A stretch of 64,000 nucleotides of DNA from Hyaloraphidium curvatum (Eukaryota > Monoblepharomycota > Hyaloraphidiomycetes > Hyaloraphidiales > Hyaloraphidiaceae), in the NCBI GenBank assembly GCA_025558095.1, contig JAIVFI010000034.1, positions 1 to 64,000 of the forward strand, read 5' to 3'. The notes under the pieces are model-generated. The model had not been told where the DNA came from. It searched no databases and was given only the letters and a program-made list of their open reading frames with translations. Position numbers and translations under genes: made by a program. Positions 20,935 to 30,944 of the stretch are shown here, in pieces (the first letter of the stretch is position 1; every line of letters begins with the position of its first letter).

Positions 20935-22241
20935 CTACCTGTCGACCGAGTACCCAGAGGCAGGCGACCAATCGACCAAGACCTCCCTCTGCACCTCCTC
21001 CCCGTCGGGGTCAAACACCTTCAGCCGCGCGAGCACCTCCTCGTCCAGCCCCACCTCCCTTCCAAACACCTCCCACTCCCTCCCCAGCTTTTCCCTGCTC
21101 TTGGTCCTCCCCTCCTCCTCCTGCGCGAACCCCAGCGCCTCCTCGTTCCTCCGCATCGGCCTGCTCCGCCCCGTGCACACCGCGAACGCCGCCTCGCCCG
21201 CCTCGCGCGCGACGGCGCGGTCGTTGAACCACCCCGCGATGCGCCAGGGCAGGAAGCGCATCCCCACGATGTTGCGGTACGGAATCATCCCCAACGGCGG
21301 AATCTCGGGCGACAGCGCCGCGTTGGCCGGGGAGCGGGCGACACCCGACGGCCTGACGGGCTCGGGGAGGTCGAAAGGGTCCCCGCGCCGCTTGGCCCGG
21401 TCCTTCTTCTCCTTCCAGTTCCCGTGCGCCCGCTCGATGTCCTCCTCGTCCTTGGTTAGCGGGAACGACTCCATGCCGTCCTGCAGGCCCAGGAGGAGCT
21501 CCCGCCACGCGCCGCGGCCGACGGCGACGATACCCAGGTCCAGCGGGGGCTCGTCGGGGATGGGGTCGAGGAGGGGGTCCTTGGGCGGCGGGGGAGGGCG
21601 TTTGGCCTGGTGGATCCGGCGGCGGACCTCGTTGCGGAGGGACGGGGGTGGGCGGGATTCGAGGAGGATGTAGTCCAGGGCGGCGGCGTCAAAGACTGCA
21701 AGGCGATGGTCAGCATCGGGGCGGAATGAACCGAGTAGCGAACATGAGGGCATCGTGCCGCCTGCAGGCTTGATCGACACATCGCGATCCCTCGTTGCCC
21801 TTGCGGCCGGGCTCTCCTCCACGGCACGCTCAAGCCACCCCTCTCTGTCGGCAAATGACACCCACCCGGCTTGACGTGGTCCTTAAACAGGTTCCGCACT
21901 TTCGTCGCGTCGTCCTGGTTGACGGGCACGCCCAGGTACACGAGCACCTTGCCCACGCGCTCAAGCGGCTCCACAGGCCGCTCCCGCACCGGCCGCAGCC
22001 GCTCGGCGAACTCCTTCCGGATCTTTTCCGTCTGGTTCGTGTCGTAATAGATTGCGGCGCTGATGGCGCCCGTGACGGCGAGGAAGATGGACCAGTTGCG
22101 CGAGGGCAGGCGGGCGCGCAGGCGGCCGGCGAGGGTCGTCGGCGCCGGCTTGGCCTCGGGGGCCGGCGGGGGGTCGAACTTCGGTGCCGATGGCGGCGGA
22201 GAGGCCGCCGCGGAGGGCTCGGCGGGCGGTTGCGAGGCCAT
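20935..22241 (-). CDS. TIM54: Mitochondrial inner-membrane translocase subunit TIM54-like
   Basis: Two exons, 22241-21866 and 21695-20935, join in phase to 378 residues across a 170-nt intron (gtgggt...cttgcag). The N-terminus is Pro/Ala-rich, followed by a predicted membrane segment (W-S-I-F-L-A-V-T-G-A-I-S-A-A-I) and the family region V-G-K-V-L-V-Y-L-G-V-P. The splice restores K-P-V-F-D-A-A-A-L-D-Y-I-L-L-E-S. Near the C-terminus P-P-L-G-M-I-P-Y-R-N-I-V-G matches the conserved TIM54 motif. TIM54 is part of the TIM22 complex that inserts carrier proteins into the mitochondrial inner membrane. The intron is open in the downstream frame over most of its length, so an annotation starting at 21861 would be misleading. 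Confidence 0.78.
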
Positions 22242-22412
22242 GGCGTTTGCTTTGTTTGCGTGGCGTCGCGCGCCGCCGGCTCGACGAATCGAAGGCTTGC
22301 AGGTCGCCCAAGACCAGTTCAGGCAACCTAAGGACCAATGGAGACGGGAAAAAGGGAGAAGGTTCCCCAGATTCGTGGAGAGGGCGAGCTGTCGCAAGTG
22401 GGAGGGCCGGGG

Positions 22413-23710
22413 ATGAGTCTCTCGAGTGTCCCCCATGTCAGCGATGCTGGCGGCTCTGAGCTCGTGAGACCCATCTACAGGCCTTGAACCATGAACTAAC
22501 TTTGCTCTTCGCAGGGGAACGTTGCTTTGCCGCCGGAACTGCTCCTCGCCGTTTTCCGCCTGTTTTGCCCGGATCTGCCGCTCGGTCAGCGGTTTGACGG
22601 TCCCTGGGCCCGCGCCGACTTTCCGACTGCGGCTACGATGCTACGTCTGAGCAGAGCTCACCACGAGCTCTTCCTGCCCGCCTTCGTAAAGACCGTGTGG
22701 ACGAAGGCGGTCGGCTACCGGAGGCGGCCGTACAATTGGAGGAGACTTTCGACAGCGAGCTACTGGAGAGCTTCATGCTTCGACCGGAAAAGTTCGCGTG
22801 GGTCCGCCGTCTGGACGTGAAGCTCGGCGATCCCGCGCAATTGCGCCTGGCCTTGCTGTGCCCCAACGTGGAGGAGCTTTCTGCGCGCAAGTGCTCCGTG
22901 TCGGACATCGCCCGCCTTCCATGCCTGGGGTCGATCCGTTTCCTGAGCCTGACGGCCTCGCCACGCGGCGTGTTTGATCTGGCCCCCGAAGCCCGGCACG
23001 CGACCACGCCCCGCCTGGACAACCTGCGGCGCCTGGCGCTGGAGGGTGCCCGGGCTTACGATCCCGATGTGCTTGACTGGTTCACCGAACGGAGCCCGAG
23101 TCTGGAGGGCATCGAGATCCGGTTCATCACGCGCCGCACGGATCAAGGTCCCCACCACTTTGGCGCCCCCTCTGCCGCCGCGCTCGCTCTGGTGGACCGG
23201 CTTTGCGTGGATTTGGGCCAGCCGGCGCTCGAGTTCGTCGAACCGCTCCTTCCGATCGTCCACCCCGGCACCAATCGGCGCGCCCTGCGCCCTTCCAGAC
23301 TGCAGGTGCGGTTCGCGTCGTGGCATCCCAATTATTTCCCGGTTGAACATGCAAAGAGGGTAGCCGCCTGGCGCTCCCTCGTCGATCTCCCCGGCCTCGA
23401 GGAGCTCTACGTTGCCCTCGTCGACACCACGTACATTTCGTTGGGCCTCCCCTCGACGCTTCGGAAGCTGCACCTCTGCGAGGCCATTCTCGGAGCCGGG
23501 TCAAGAGGCCGGCTCTCTGCACTTCAGAGCGCCATTTCGCCCGCAACCGAGGTCGTTCTGTGGAGCGTGTACCACCTGAGGCAGAACGAGGCGCTTGCGT
23601 TTTGGCAGAACAGGGCGGGGGACCGACCGGCCACGGCCACGGACGGAGATGAATCGGCGTTCTACAACCTTTTTCATCGGGAGGAGCGTGACTTAGTCAG
23701 TGGCCGTTGA
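22413..23710 (+). CDS. F-box-like/LRR-like protein 1
   Basis: Exon 1 (22413-22463, 17 codons) and a 51-nt intron (gtgaga, branch ACTAAC, cgcag) lead in phase to an F-box-like segment, L-P-P-E-L-L-L-A-V-F-R-L-F. The rest has LRR-like spacing (L-R-R-L-A-L-E, L-E-E-L-Y-V-A-L, L-R-K-L-H-L-C). A frame change near 22690-22745 separates the two parts. A 56-nt stretch (22690-22745, gtaaag...ttggag) could be an intron, but the next gene keeps an aligned coding segment there, so an indel is as likely. F-box proteins are substrate adaptors of SCF ubiquitin ligases; this role is inferred. A tandem paralogue follows at 23856. Confidence 0.6.
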
Positions 23711-23855
23711 TGCTTGAATCTAATCAGCTGCGTGGTCGGTTGCCAGCTTTTGATAAGCCGCCGCCGCAGAGCGGTGCGCTGTCACTCCCCGAACTCCCCG
23801 AAGAGTGTCGATTAACGAGCGCAGGCGACAGCGCAGCGTGGAGACCGCGTATAAT

Positions 23856-25316
23856 ATGGAGAATCCCGCCTTTGAACGCGAGCCTCGCCTCGAAAGCGGT
23901 GCGCCCCCGGGGGACGCGTCCGCGACGCCCCTTCACGGCGATGCTTCCGGTGCTCATCGCACACGTTCCGAGCCCGTGGGGCGAACGATTTGCACTCATG
24001 CGCGCTGCCCGCTCATTGGAAAGCCCCACAGGAGCCCGTCGTGCTGCCGACGGAGCTGCTTATCGCGGTCTTCCGACACGTGTTCCCGGAACTGAAGCTC
24101 CGCCACTGGCAGTCGCCCTATGGGCCGTGGGAATTTGCGGACTTCCACACGGCCTCCAAGATGTTGCGCCTGAGCAGGTCCTGCCACCTGCTCCTCCTTC
24201 CCCTCCTCATGAAGACGATTTCTGTGTATGCCATCGAGCTCCTGCCGTGCCGCAGGAGCAGGAGCAAACGAGCCTTCAGAGAGACAATGAATCTCGGCTT
24301 GAAGGCTCAGGAGCATCTCATGAGCAGCGAAGCCAATTTCGTGCACGTTCGCTGCCTCGGGGTCGACTGGCGCTCCTCAGGTCAGAGTCAGAGGCGGCTC
24401 CCTCCTATGTGCCGGAACCTGGTGCAGCTCTTCGCCCGGAACGCTTCGCTCTCGGAAGTGGCTTCCATGCCGTGCGCAGACGTCCTGCGTGTCCTCGTTT
24501 TTTTCGCAAATGGATCGCGGCGCGCTGCGTTTGTTCGACGTGGCCCGCGACCTGCAGGTGCGGTTCCACAGTCTGGAGAGGCTCGTCCTCGAGCGGGCTT
24601 ACGACCCGGACCTGCTGGACTGGTTCGCCGAGCGGAGCCCCCGCCTGCGCGGCATCGAGATCTTGTCGCCGACGTGCCTCGGGAGCCGGCCGCCTCGCCC
24701 GCCGAAGCCGGAAACGTTAGCCCTCGTTGACAGGCTGTGCATCGAGTTCCGTCTGGACTCGGCGGAACAGATTGCCGTGGCCATGGCTTCGGTGAAGCTG
24801 CCCTGCTCCGGCAGGCCCGCACTGCGGCCTCGGGTGCTGCAGGTGCGCAACGCCTTCAGCTGGTGGGTATCTTTCACCGGCCCCGACAGGGAGAACGTGC
24901 ATGCTCGCACGGCATGGCGCGCACTGGTGGGTCTCGATGGGATCGAGGAGCTGTACCTCGTCAACTCGGACACGACCATCCTTTCGTGCGGGCTACCGGA
25001 GGGCCTCCGGAAGCTGCGCCTGTGTTGGTGCTTCCTCAATGCGGGACCCAACCGTGCACTCGGCGGCGTGAAGGCCGTGCTCGGTCCCACCGTGGAGGTG
25101 TCCTTCCTCGGCCCGTACCTCCCGTTCGAACCGCAGGATGTCGATGGCACCTTCTGGGAGCCGGGAATGGCCGCCGTAGAGCTCGCTTTCTGGCGTGCGA
25201 GATCCGTGGACGGGGCCTTGGAAGCAGTTTCGGACGACATCGAGATGGAACTGCCCAGGGCGCTGGGAGAGAAGCTCGACGTGCTTTGTTCGCTGGCCTA
25301 CCGCGAGATCTGGTGA
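23856..25316 (+). CDS. F-box-like/LRR-like protein 2, with a frame change at a T7 run
   Basis: Tandem paralogue of the preceding gene with the same structure: exon 1 23856-23975 (40 codons), a 56-nt intron (gtgggg...cacag), then L-P-T-E-L-L-I-A-V-F-R. Conserved blocks shared with paralogue 1 include A-Y-D-P-D-L-L-D-W-F, R-S-P-R-L-R-G-I-E-I, A-L-V-D-R-L-C and G-I-E-E-L-Y-L-V. At about 24500, within a run of seven T, the reading moves to another frame. The residues on both sides align with paralogue 1 without a gap, so this is an indel or a sequence error rather than an intron. Function inferred only from the F-box-like start. Confidence 0.55.
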
Positions 25317-25441
25317 ACCAAAGATCGGATGGATGGGCGACAGGGAACTGGGGGTGACGGAGCTTCCGAGGAGGCTGATGGAGGCGGAAAGAAGTGAAAA
25401 GGGGCAAGAAGTTCCGAGGGGTCGCAGGGGTGAGAACCTGG

Positions 25442-25488
25442 GGTATAGAGATGTCTAGTGTGGCAGCTTTGCCGTCAAGATGGAAATC
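25442..25488 (+). repeat. Direct repeat, left copy, flanking the SDR gene
   Basis: About 47 bases containing GAGATGTCTAGTG and CAAGATGGAAATC. The right copy lies in the same orientation at 26879-26924. The two differ at only a handful of positions. Confidence 0.7.
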
Positions 25489-25615
25489 CACGATGCCGAG
25501 ACCGCAATATTGCGAGTTGGCATCCGGCCGCGCCTGCCGCGCCTGCCGAAGCAGCACGCGGCGACGGCCTCTCAAAAGCCAGCGCCAACTGCCTCCCACG
25601 GTCTCCCGCCGCAAA

Positions 25616-26761
25616 ATGAGCGCAATCAAGTCCGAGTACCCGGTCCAGGGCAAGGTTCGTCCCGTGCTTTCCACGCCGGCGCGCAGCTGAACCCACCGCA
25701 GGTCGTCCTCATCACCGGCGGCGCCAGGCAAGTCCGCGCGCCTTCCCGCCTTCCCCGACCGACCGACCGACCCGCAGCGGCTTCGGCGCGGACCTCGCCA
25801 ACAAAATCGCGTCCCGGAAGCCCGCGGTGCTCGTGCTCGCGGACATCCAGGCCGAGCTCGGGCAGAAGGTCGCGGGGGAGCTGAGCGCTAAGCACGGGGT
25901 CAAGGTGGTGTCCAGGAGGGTGGACCTGAGCGATCTCGCGCAGGTGAAGGAGATGGTGGTCGGGACCATCAAGGAGTTTGGGGGTTTGGATGTGGGTGTG
26001 ACGCCTTCGGAAGAGGCATTGGTTGACGAGGAACTGATTTGGGGACGCGCAGGTGCTCGTCAACGTGGGTGCCTTGGCCCGTCGCCCCGCTGATCCGAAT
26101 GAGCTGACGAGGTTCGACAGAATGCCGGGATCGCGGACGGGTCGTGGCCCAAGGCCGTGGACAAAGGCGACTTTAACGTACCCCCCGACAGCTTCGTGCG
26201 GATGACGACGATCAACTACTCGGCGCTCGTCTACGCGACGGAGCTCGCGATCGTGGGGGCCAAGAAGAGCGGGAAGAAGCTGGTGGTGGTCAACGTGGCG
26301 TCGGTCGCGGGCCTGATCCCGCAGAAGGAGCCGATCTACGTGGGTGAAAAGCCGTCTTCACGCTCCCTTTCGCCCTCTCATCCAAATCTTCCAGGCCTCG
26401 GGCAAAGCCGCCGTCATCCACTTCACCCGCTGCCTCGCCGACCTGGCCCCCGCCGTCAGGGTCAACGTCGTGCTCCCGAACGCCGCGCCGACCCCGTTGT
26501 TCATGCAGGGAACGGGGAGCGAGTTCCACAAGATGATGCAGAACCACATGGTCACGATTGACGCCGTATCCGAGGCCATGCTCCGGTGCGTGCTGGACGA
26601 GTCACTCGCGGGTGGGTGATCGATTGCTGGGAGGGTTTGGGGATGCTACTGACTTTGCGCGTGCAGGGCAGACTGTCAGGGTCGTGCCGCGCGGGACGGA
26701 CGTGTGGGACCACAGAACGGGAAAGGCGACGCCGATCAACCAGTTTGTTGGAAAGATTTGA
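25616..26761 (+). CDS. Short-chain dehydrogenase/reductase
   Basis: Seven exons join in frame to 273 residues: 25616-25654, 25702-25727, 25778-25991, 26053-26064, 26121-26339, 26395-26611 and 26667-26761. Splicing creates the cofactor motif T-G-G-A-S-G-F-G, then a 12-nt micro-exon (V-L-V-N) joined to N-A-G-I. The active-site Tyr and Lys appear as Y-A-S-G-K across the fifth junction. A-D-I-Q-A-E-L and V-D-L-S-D suggest an NAD(H)-preferring SDR of the 15-hydroxyprostaglandin-dehydrogenase-like group; substrate unknown. The second intron starts GCAAGT, a GC-AG intron. The gene sits between two direct repeats. Confidence 0.85.
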
Positions 26762-26878
26762 GGTCAGGTAGAATTCTAGCGGGATTCCCCCCGTGGGCAG
26801 AAAGGATGTGGGGAAGTTTGAAATCCTCTTTTAGCGGGACGACAGTGCAATGTAAAGGCAAAAGCGAAAAGAAGATGT

Positions 26879-26924
26879 GGTATCGAGATGTCTAGTGCGG
26901 CAACTCGCCGCCAAGATGGAAATC
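26879..26924 (+). repeat. Direct repeat, right copy, flanking the SDR gene
   Basis: Second copy of the repeat at 25442-25488, just past the 3' end of the SDR gene and close to the end of the convergent hypothetical gene at 26965. No terminal inverted repeats or mobile-element genes were seen between the copies. Confidence 0.7.
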
Positions 26925-26964
26925 GAAACGTACAAGAGCCTGCCGCGACCACACCCGTGAGCCC

Positions 26965-27942
26965 TCACGCCTCCGACCCCTCCACCGGCATCCCCACCAG
27001 CCCCCCCTCCCTCGCCGCCCTCCTCAGATCCCTGAACGAGTTGCCGTCGTTCCGACAGTCGCTCGGGCTCACCGCCACGGTGATGGTCTGCATCCCTCCG
27101 GCGGCGGTGCGCCTTTTGAGGACGCGGTGCTTGCCCTGTCGCACCTGTACGAAGCCCATGGCTGCCGCGGCGGAGAGGGGGGAGCGGTATTGGGAGAAAA
27201 GGGCGGTGATGGCGCGGTCCGGGTCGGGTTCGGCGGGCGTGGGGGCCGGGGTGCGGGTTTGGGGCGTCGGGGTGGAGGTGGGGGGGAGGGAAGAGACGGT
27301 GAGGGTTGCGGAGGAGGTGGAAGAGTCCGATGGGGTCGGGGAGGGGGCGCGGGAAGTGGTTTCCGAGCGGGGAGGAGAAGGCGGCGGAAGGGCGGGCTTG
27401 GGTTCCGAGGTGCCCTTGATCCGGAGCACGCGGACCCGTGCCGGCGACCGCAAAGGAACCGAGGCGGCCCGTGTCGTGGGCGCCTTTGAGTCCTTGGCGA
27501 ACCAGCCCGGGACGCCCGGAGCGGACTTTGGCCGGCCTCGGGGCGCCAGACCCGGCCAATTGTCGGCTTGGGACACCGAGCAGGCGCCCATCCTGGCCGC
27601 TAGAGAGTTCGAATTCGCATTTCGCCGGTCGCTTGGGCCGGAGAGGTGTGAGCCAGCTGCCGGCCCGAGCGCGCCGGAAGGTCGAGTCGCCGGTGTGGCG
27701 AGCGCCGCGTCGGCCTCCGCCTCCTGGCGCTCCCTCTCAGCGGCGGCAGAGGCAACCGACGCCCACGAGTTGCCTTTGGGCGGGTCCATAGGGGATTCGG
27801 CCGGCGGGGAGGTGCCGGTGGGAGCAGCTGCATCCCGCTCCCCGGGCTGCGCGGCGGCCCCCGCGCCGGCCGCCGCCCGCTCCCGCCGCGCGGCGCGGCG
27901 CTTGGCGTTCTTAGAAACCTGTCCCGGAACCAATGGTGGCAT
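26965..27942 (-). CDS. Hypothetical basic, proline/serine-rich protein
   Basis: Not recognised. From Met 27942 one frame gives 325 residues. A strongly basic N-terminus (S-K-N-A-K-R-R-A-A-R-R-E-R) precedes a long low-complexity region rich in Pro, Ser, Ala and Thr that is probably disordered. A compact C-terminal segment follows (F-V-Q-V-R-Q-G-K-H-R-V-L-K-R and N-S-F-R-D-L-R-R-A-A-R). A possible acceptor (cag at 27919-27921) might mark an upstream exon, so the start is uncertain. The basic ends suggest nucleic-acid contact, but nothing specific supports that. The opposite strand is also open here (26888-28171), a composition effect. Confidence 0.45.
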   Translation of the reverse strand: MPPLVPGQVSKNAKRRAARRERAAAGAGAAAQPGERDAAAPTGTSPPAESPMDPPKGNSWASVASAAAERERQEAEADAALATPATRPSGALGPAAGSHLSGPSDRRNANSNSLAARMGACSVSQADNWPGLAPRGRPKSAPGVPGWFAKDSKAPTTRAASVPLRSPARVRVLRIKGTSEPKPALPPPSPPRSETTSRAPSPTPSDSSTSSATLTVSSLPPTSTPTPQTRTPAPTPAEPDPDRAITALFSQYRSPLSAAAAMGFVQVRQGKHRVLKRRTAAGGMQTITVAVSPSDCRNDGNSFRDLRRAAREGGLVGMPVEGSEA

Positions 27943-28191
27943 TCCGGAGTGCGCTGGACAACGTGAGGTGTTGTTGATCAAGAGGCGCTGCGTCCCACAG
28001 GCGGAAGGGGCGGAGTTCGCTCCGGCTCGAGCCACCCAATGTCCGAAAGTCCGTCTGGAACATGGAGCAGCAGCAATGGCATTCGATTGTAGTGCAAACG
28101 AATCCGCAGCAAAGTGTAATCGGATGTCGCGGCAAGACGCAATGCCCCGAGTCGACGCTGATGAATTCTAACCAATCCCGAGCTCCCGAGC

Positions 28192-28775
28192 ATTCTCGGA
28201 GCCCGCTTCTTCTCCCTCCTCTACGGGAACATCGCACGCGCAGTGCTCAAGATCCTGATGGTGCTGATCGACGCCCGCCCCGTGCGGAAGCGGCTCTTTG
28301 CAGACGGCACGCCGGCAAGTGGGCCGGGGAACGCGCCGGGGGCCTTCTGGCCATCGGCGGGGACGGCATGGGGTTCCTCTACTTCTTCTCGCAGTTCGTG
28401 AACTGGTGCGAGGGAACGGTTCCCGCGGACATCTGGGAACTGGCCCACCAGGACCGGAACATCCTGTGCAGCTTCGTATTCCGGAACGAGACCGTGGCCG
28501 GCGCGACCGGGTTCGCCTCGGCGGACGGCTGGAAGGACATCGCCAGGCAGTCGATCCGGTCGATCCGGACGGCGATGGGCCCCGCGGCGTCGACCTGTGA
28601 CCACTGCCTCAAGCCCGGAAGCGAGATGAAGAGGTGCTCGAGGTGCAAGGTCGCGCACTACTGCTCGTCGGAATGCCAGGTCGCGGCTTGGAAGGCCGGG
28701 CACCGCGCGGCGTGCGCGGGAGGTGCGAGCGCGGCGCACGAGTCGGCCAAGGCAGGCGCTGTAGACGCAGAGTGA
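28192..28775 (+). pseudogene. MYND-finger protein, divergent, shortened copy H
   Basis: A C-terminal MYND finger is clear (C-D-H-C-L-K-P, C-S-R-C-K-V-A-H-Y-C, C-Q-V-A-A-W-K, H-R-A-A-C) with all ligands, ending at 28775. Upstream, in another frame, I-L-M-V-L-I-D-A-R-P-V-R-K-R-L resembles the P-V-L-E-R-P-N-P-L-R-R-R-L segment of copy E. The N-terminal half of the family is missing. One frame change near 28350 separates the two parts. The local sequence at 28192 (CTCCCGAGCATTCTCGGAGC) resembles the start context of copy F with the ATG lost. The stretch from about 28370 to the finger is open and could still encode a short protein. Confidence 0.55.
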
Positions 28776-29225
28776 CCACACCTTGCCGCGGCGCGGAGAG
28801 GTCGCGCGTCCCGAAGCTTCGCTCCCGCCAGACTGGCGGCAATTCGGAAATCGTGAAGTTCTTGGTCGTTTGTCACGGAACGGCCCTGCGCGCGGCCGTG
28901 CTTCGCGATCGGGTCCGATCAGGGTGCTGGGCGGGCGGCGCGGGCCGCCCGGGCGGTGCGGGGGGGCGGCGGGCCGCCTGCCTCGTCTCGCGCGCGCCCT
29001 CCCCCCGGCCCAGCTGCCATTGAGCGAGGACAGATAAGGCCAACTATTGAACAGTCGCGACGAGGCCTAAGGCAGTTCGGTCATTGGTGCCGCACCTCGG
29101 ATCAACCTTGGGTCCGGGCTGGGCATGGCTGAGCCGCTCACGAGCCTCTTTTCGGTCACTGCGGCCGCAAAACCACTATCGCGGACCTTCCAGGCGGCCC
29201 CTCGGATCGGCACCCCGGCCGTGCC
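28776..29225. other. Intergenic region
   Basis: About 450 bases between MYND copy H and the first secreted Cys-module gene. It is very G/C-rich around 28925-28985 (runs of GGGC and GGCC). No conserved reading frame, repeat or RNA gene was recognised. Confidence 0.35.
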
Positions 29226-30122
29226 ATGGGCCGCCTCCTCCTCTGCCTCGCCGCGCTGGTCGCGGCAGCGGCCGCCGCCGCCGGGTCGTGGGTCGCTCCC
29301 GGCGCTCGCCTCCGCTATGCCGACGCCCGTTCCCCCGACAGGCCGGTGCCCGCCGACGAGTTCGACGCCTCCGCGGACGTGGTCGCCGCGTCCCCCGGCG
29401 CGATCTTCAGGCGCAGCTGCGCGGAGTGTGTCGAGGACACCTTTTGGTTGAGTGGCCCCCGCCCGCCCGCGCGACCGCGCTCACCGGCCGCCCGCAGCGA
29501 GTTCAACTACCCCGGCGCGCCCGAGGGACAGGTTGCCTGCGTCGGGCTCGGACCGGAGGACCTGCACGGGCTGTACCGGCGGTACGCCGAGCCCGACCCC
29601 ATCCCGCCCAGCTGGGGCACCGAGACGGCCATGACGATCATCGGCAACATGCCGCAGACGAACGACAACGGTTTCACCGGCTCCCTGAACTCGGTCACCG
29701 TCAGGACGTTCAAGATCACCCTGGCCGCGACCGCCAGGTGCAGGATCACCTCGGTCGTCATGCGGCTCGCGAGCTCGAGCGCGACCATGCCGACGGTGCA
29801 GATCCGCGACGACGTCGGGACCAGCAACCCGGGCTCCACCGTGCTGGACGCGCTCGTGTCTCCCTCCAGGTCGGGATCGAGCGCCGTCGATTACACCTAC
29901 ACCCCGAGGAACGCGAGCACCGTCTACGACGAGGGAAGCTCCTTCTGGCTCTTTGCCACCGGCGGATCAGCGGCCTGGCAGTCCAGCAGCCCCGGCAAGG
30001 GGTACTCCGGGGTCGCCACCGCGGCCGCGAACCGGTACAGCGGCGACAGCGGTGCGAGCTACACGAATTCGTTCTTCCTCCAGACGTTCCGGATCAACGG
30101 CGCCTGCCAGATCCTGTCTTGA
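29226..30122 (+). CDS. Secreted Cys-module protein 1 with choice-of-anchor-like C-terminal domain
   Basis: Signal peptide (L-L-L-C-L-A-A-L-V-A-A), then the shared module: C-A-E-C, a Cys-Glu-Phe junction, P-G-A-P-E-G-Q-V-A-C, and L-Y-R-R-Y. A 51-nt intron (29447-29497, gttgag...cgcag) lies inside the Cys codon in phase 2, as in modules 3 and 5; without splicing the frame is also open, which hides it. The spliced protein has 281 residues. The C-terminal about 160 residues (T-F-K-I-T-L-A-A, C-R-I-T-S-V-V-M-R-L, Y-T-Y-T-P-R-N) resemble bacterial choice-of-anchor beta-sandwich domains found in surface proteins. Expected outside the cell; function unknown. Confidence 0.7.
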   Translation: MGRLLLCLAALVAAAAAAAGSWVAPGARLRYADARSPDRPVPADEFDASADVVAASPGAIFRRSCAECVEDTFWLSGPRPPARPRSPAARSEFNYPGAPEGQVACVGLGPEDLHGLYRRYAEPDPIPPSWGTETAMTIIGNMPQTNDNGFTGSLNSVTVRTFKITLAATARCRITSVVMRLASSSATMPTVQIRDDVGTSNPGSTVLDALVSPSRSGSSAVDYTYTPRNASTVYDEGSSFWLFATGGSAAWQSSSPGKGYSGVATAAANRYSGDSGASYTNSFFLQTFRINGACQILS

Positions 30123-30399
30123 AATGGAGCAGGTGTGGTCGTGCGAGGCGGATGGGGTAGGACTGGTGATCCTACTCGCGCCCATGCGGCGGCGATGGGG
30201 AGGGCTGGCGATGGTGCAGGACCCTGCTCCACGGACGGGCAACAGAGGCACGCGGGAGCGCCGCAATTGGCACGGGTGAATCGGCAATAGCAAGCACTGT
30301 AGACGCAGAATAAGTACATCCTCCCGTCTTTTTCCGTTTCGCAACGCGGCCAGCGCGTGGTTTGCCACCGCGGATCAGGGCCTCCTGGCGGACGAGGCT

Positions 30400-30944
30400 C
30401 TAGTGGTTGTAGGCATCCGGGTCCACGGGAGCGCTGTCGTTGGGGGACGGTCAGCGTGATCGCGGGGACGAAAGCGCGCGGGCCCAGCCACCTCAGGTCG
30501 ATCTTGACCTTCTCCTTGGGCTCATCCGCACCGTCCGCGCCGGCGGCCGCACTGCCCGACCACCATCGCGATCAGCCATCATTGCCCATCGGATCGAACT
30601 GCGGGAAAGCGGGAAACCCACGCGGCCTTGGGCGCCTTGCTGTGGTGCACGCCCGCCGAGGCGAGCAGCGCCTCGGCGTCCTTGACGGCCCCGCCGTGGT
30701 TGAAGATCCCGTCGAACACGCCGGCACGGTGGTGCTCGACGCCGTGGTCGTCGGCGAGATCGTCGACGTGGGTCCTGTTGCGCACGGGGTCAGCGGCCGC
30801 CGCGGAGAGCGGCGGGGGGACCCACCCGGCGGCCTGCGCCTTGGCAGCCTCCGAGTTCCGTCCGGAGGCAGTATTTTTGAACTGCTTCACGAACTCCTCG
30901 GTGTCGTCCACGGCGGCGGGGCGGGCGGGGGCGTCGGAGGCCAT
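30400..30944 (-). CDS. Hypothetical small protein, probably two exons
   Basis: Not recognised. From Met 30944 the frame encodes an acidic and polar N-terminal region (T-E-E-F-V-K-Q-F-K-N) and a His/Asp-rich stretch (V-D-D-L-A-D-D-H-G-V-E-H-H). A probable intron (gtttcc...gggcag, about 30560-30625) leads to A-D-E-P-K-E-K-V-K-I-D-L-R-W-L-G-P. A final segment ends P-V-D-P-D-A-Y-N-H before TAG at 30400-30402. The last part needs a further one-base frame change near 30440, so either a junction was missed or the gene is damaged. Confidence 0.35.

Noticed and set aside
26888-28171. Plus-strand 427-residue open frame opposite the hypothetical gene at 26965-27942
   Set aside because: Low-complexity composition typical of antisense of GC-rich coding sequence; no start context or homology.
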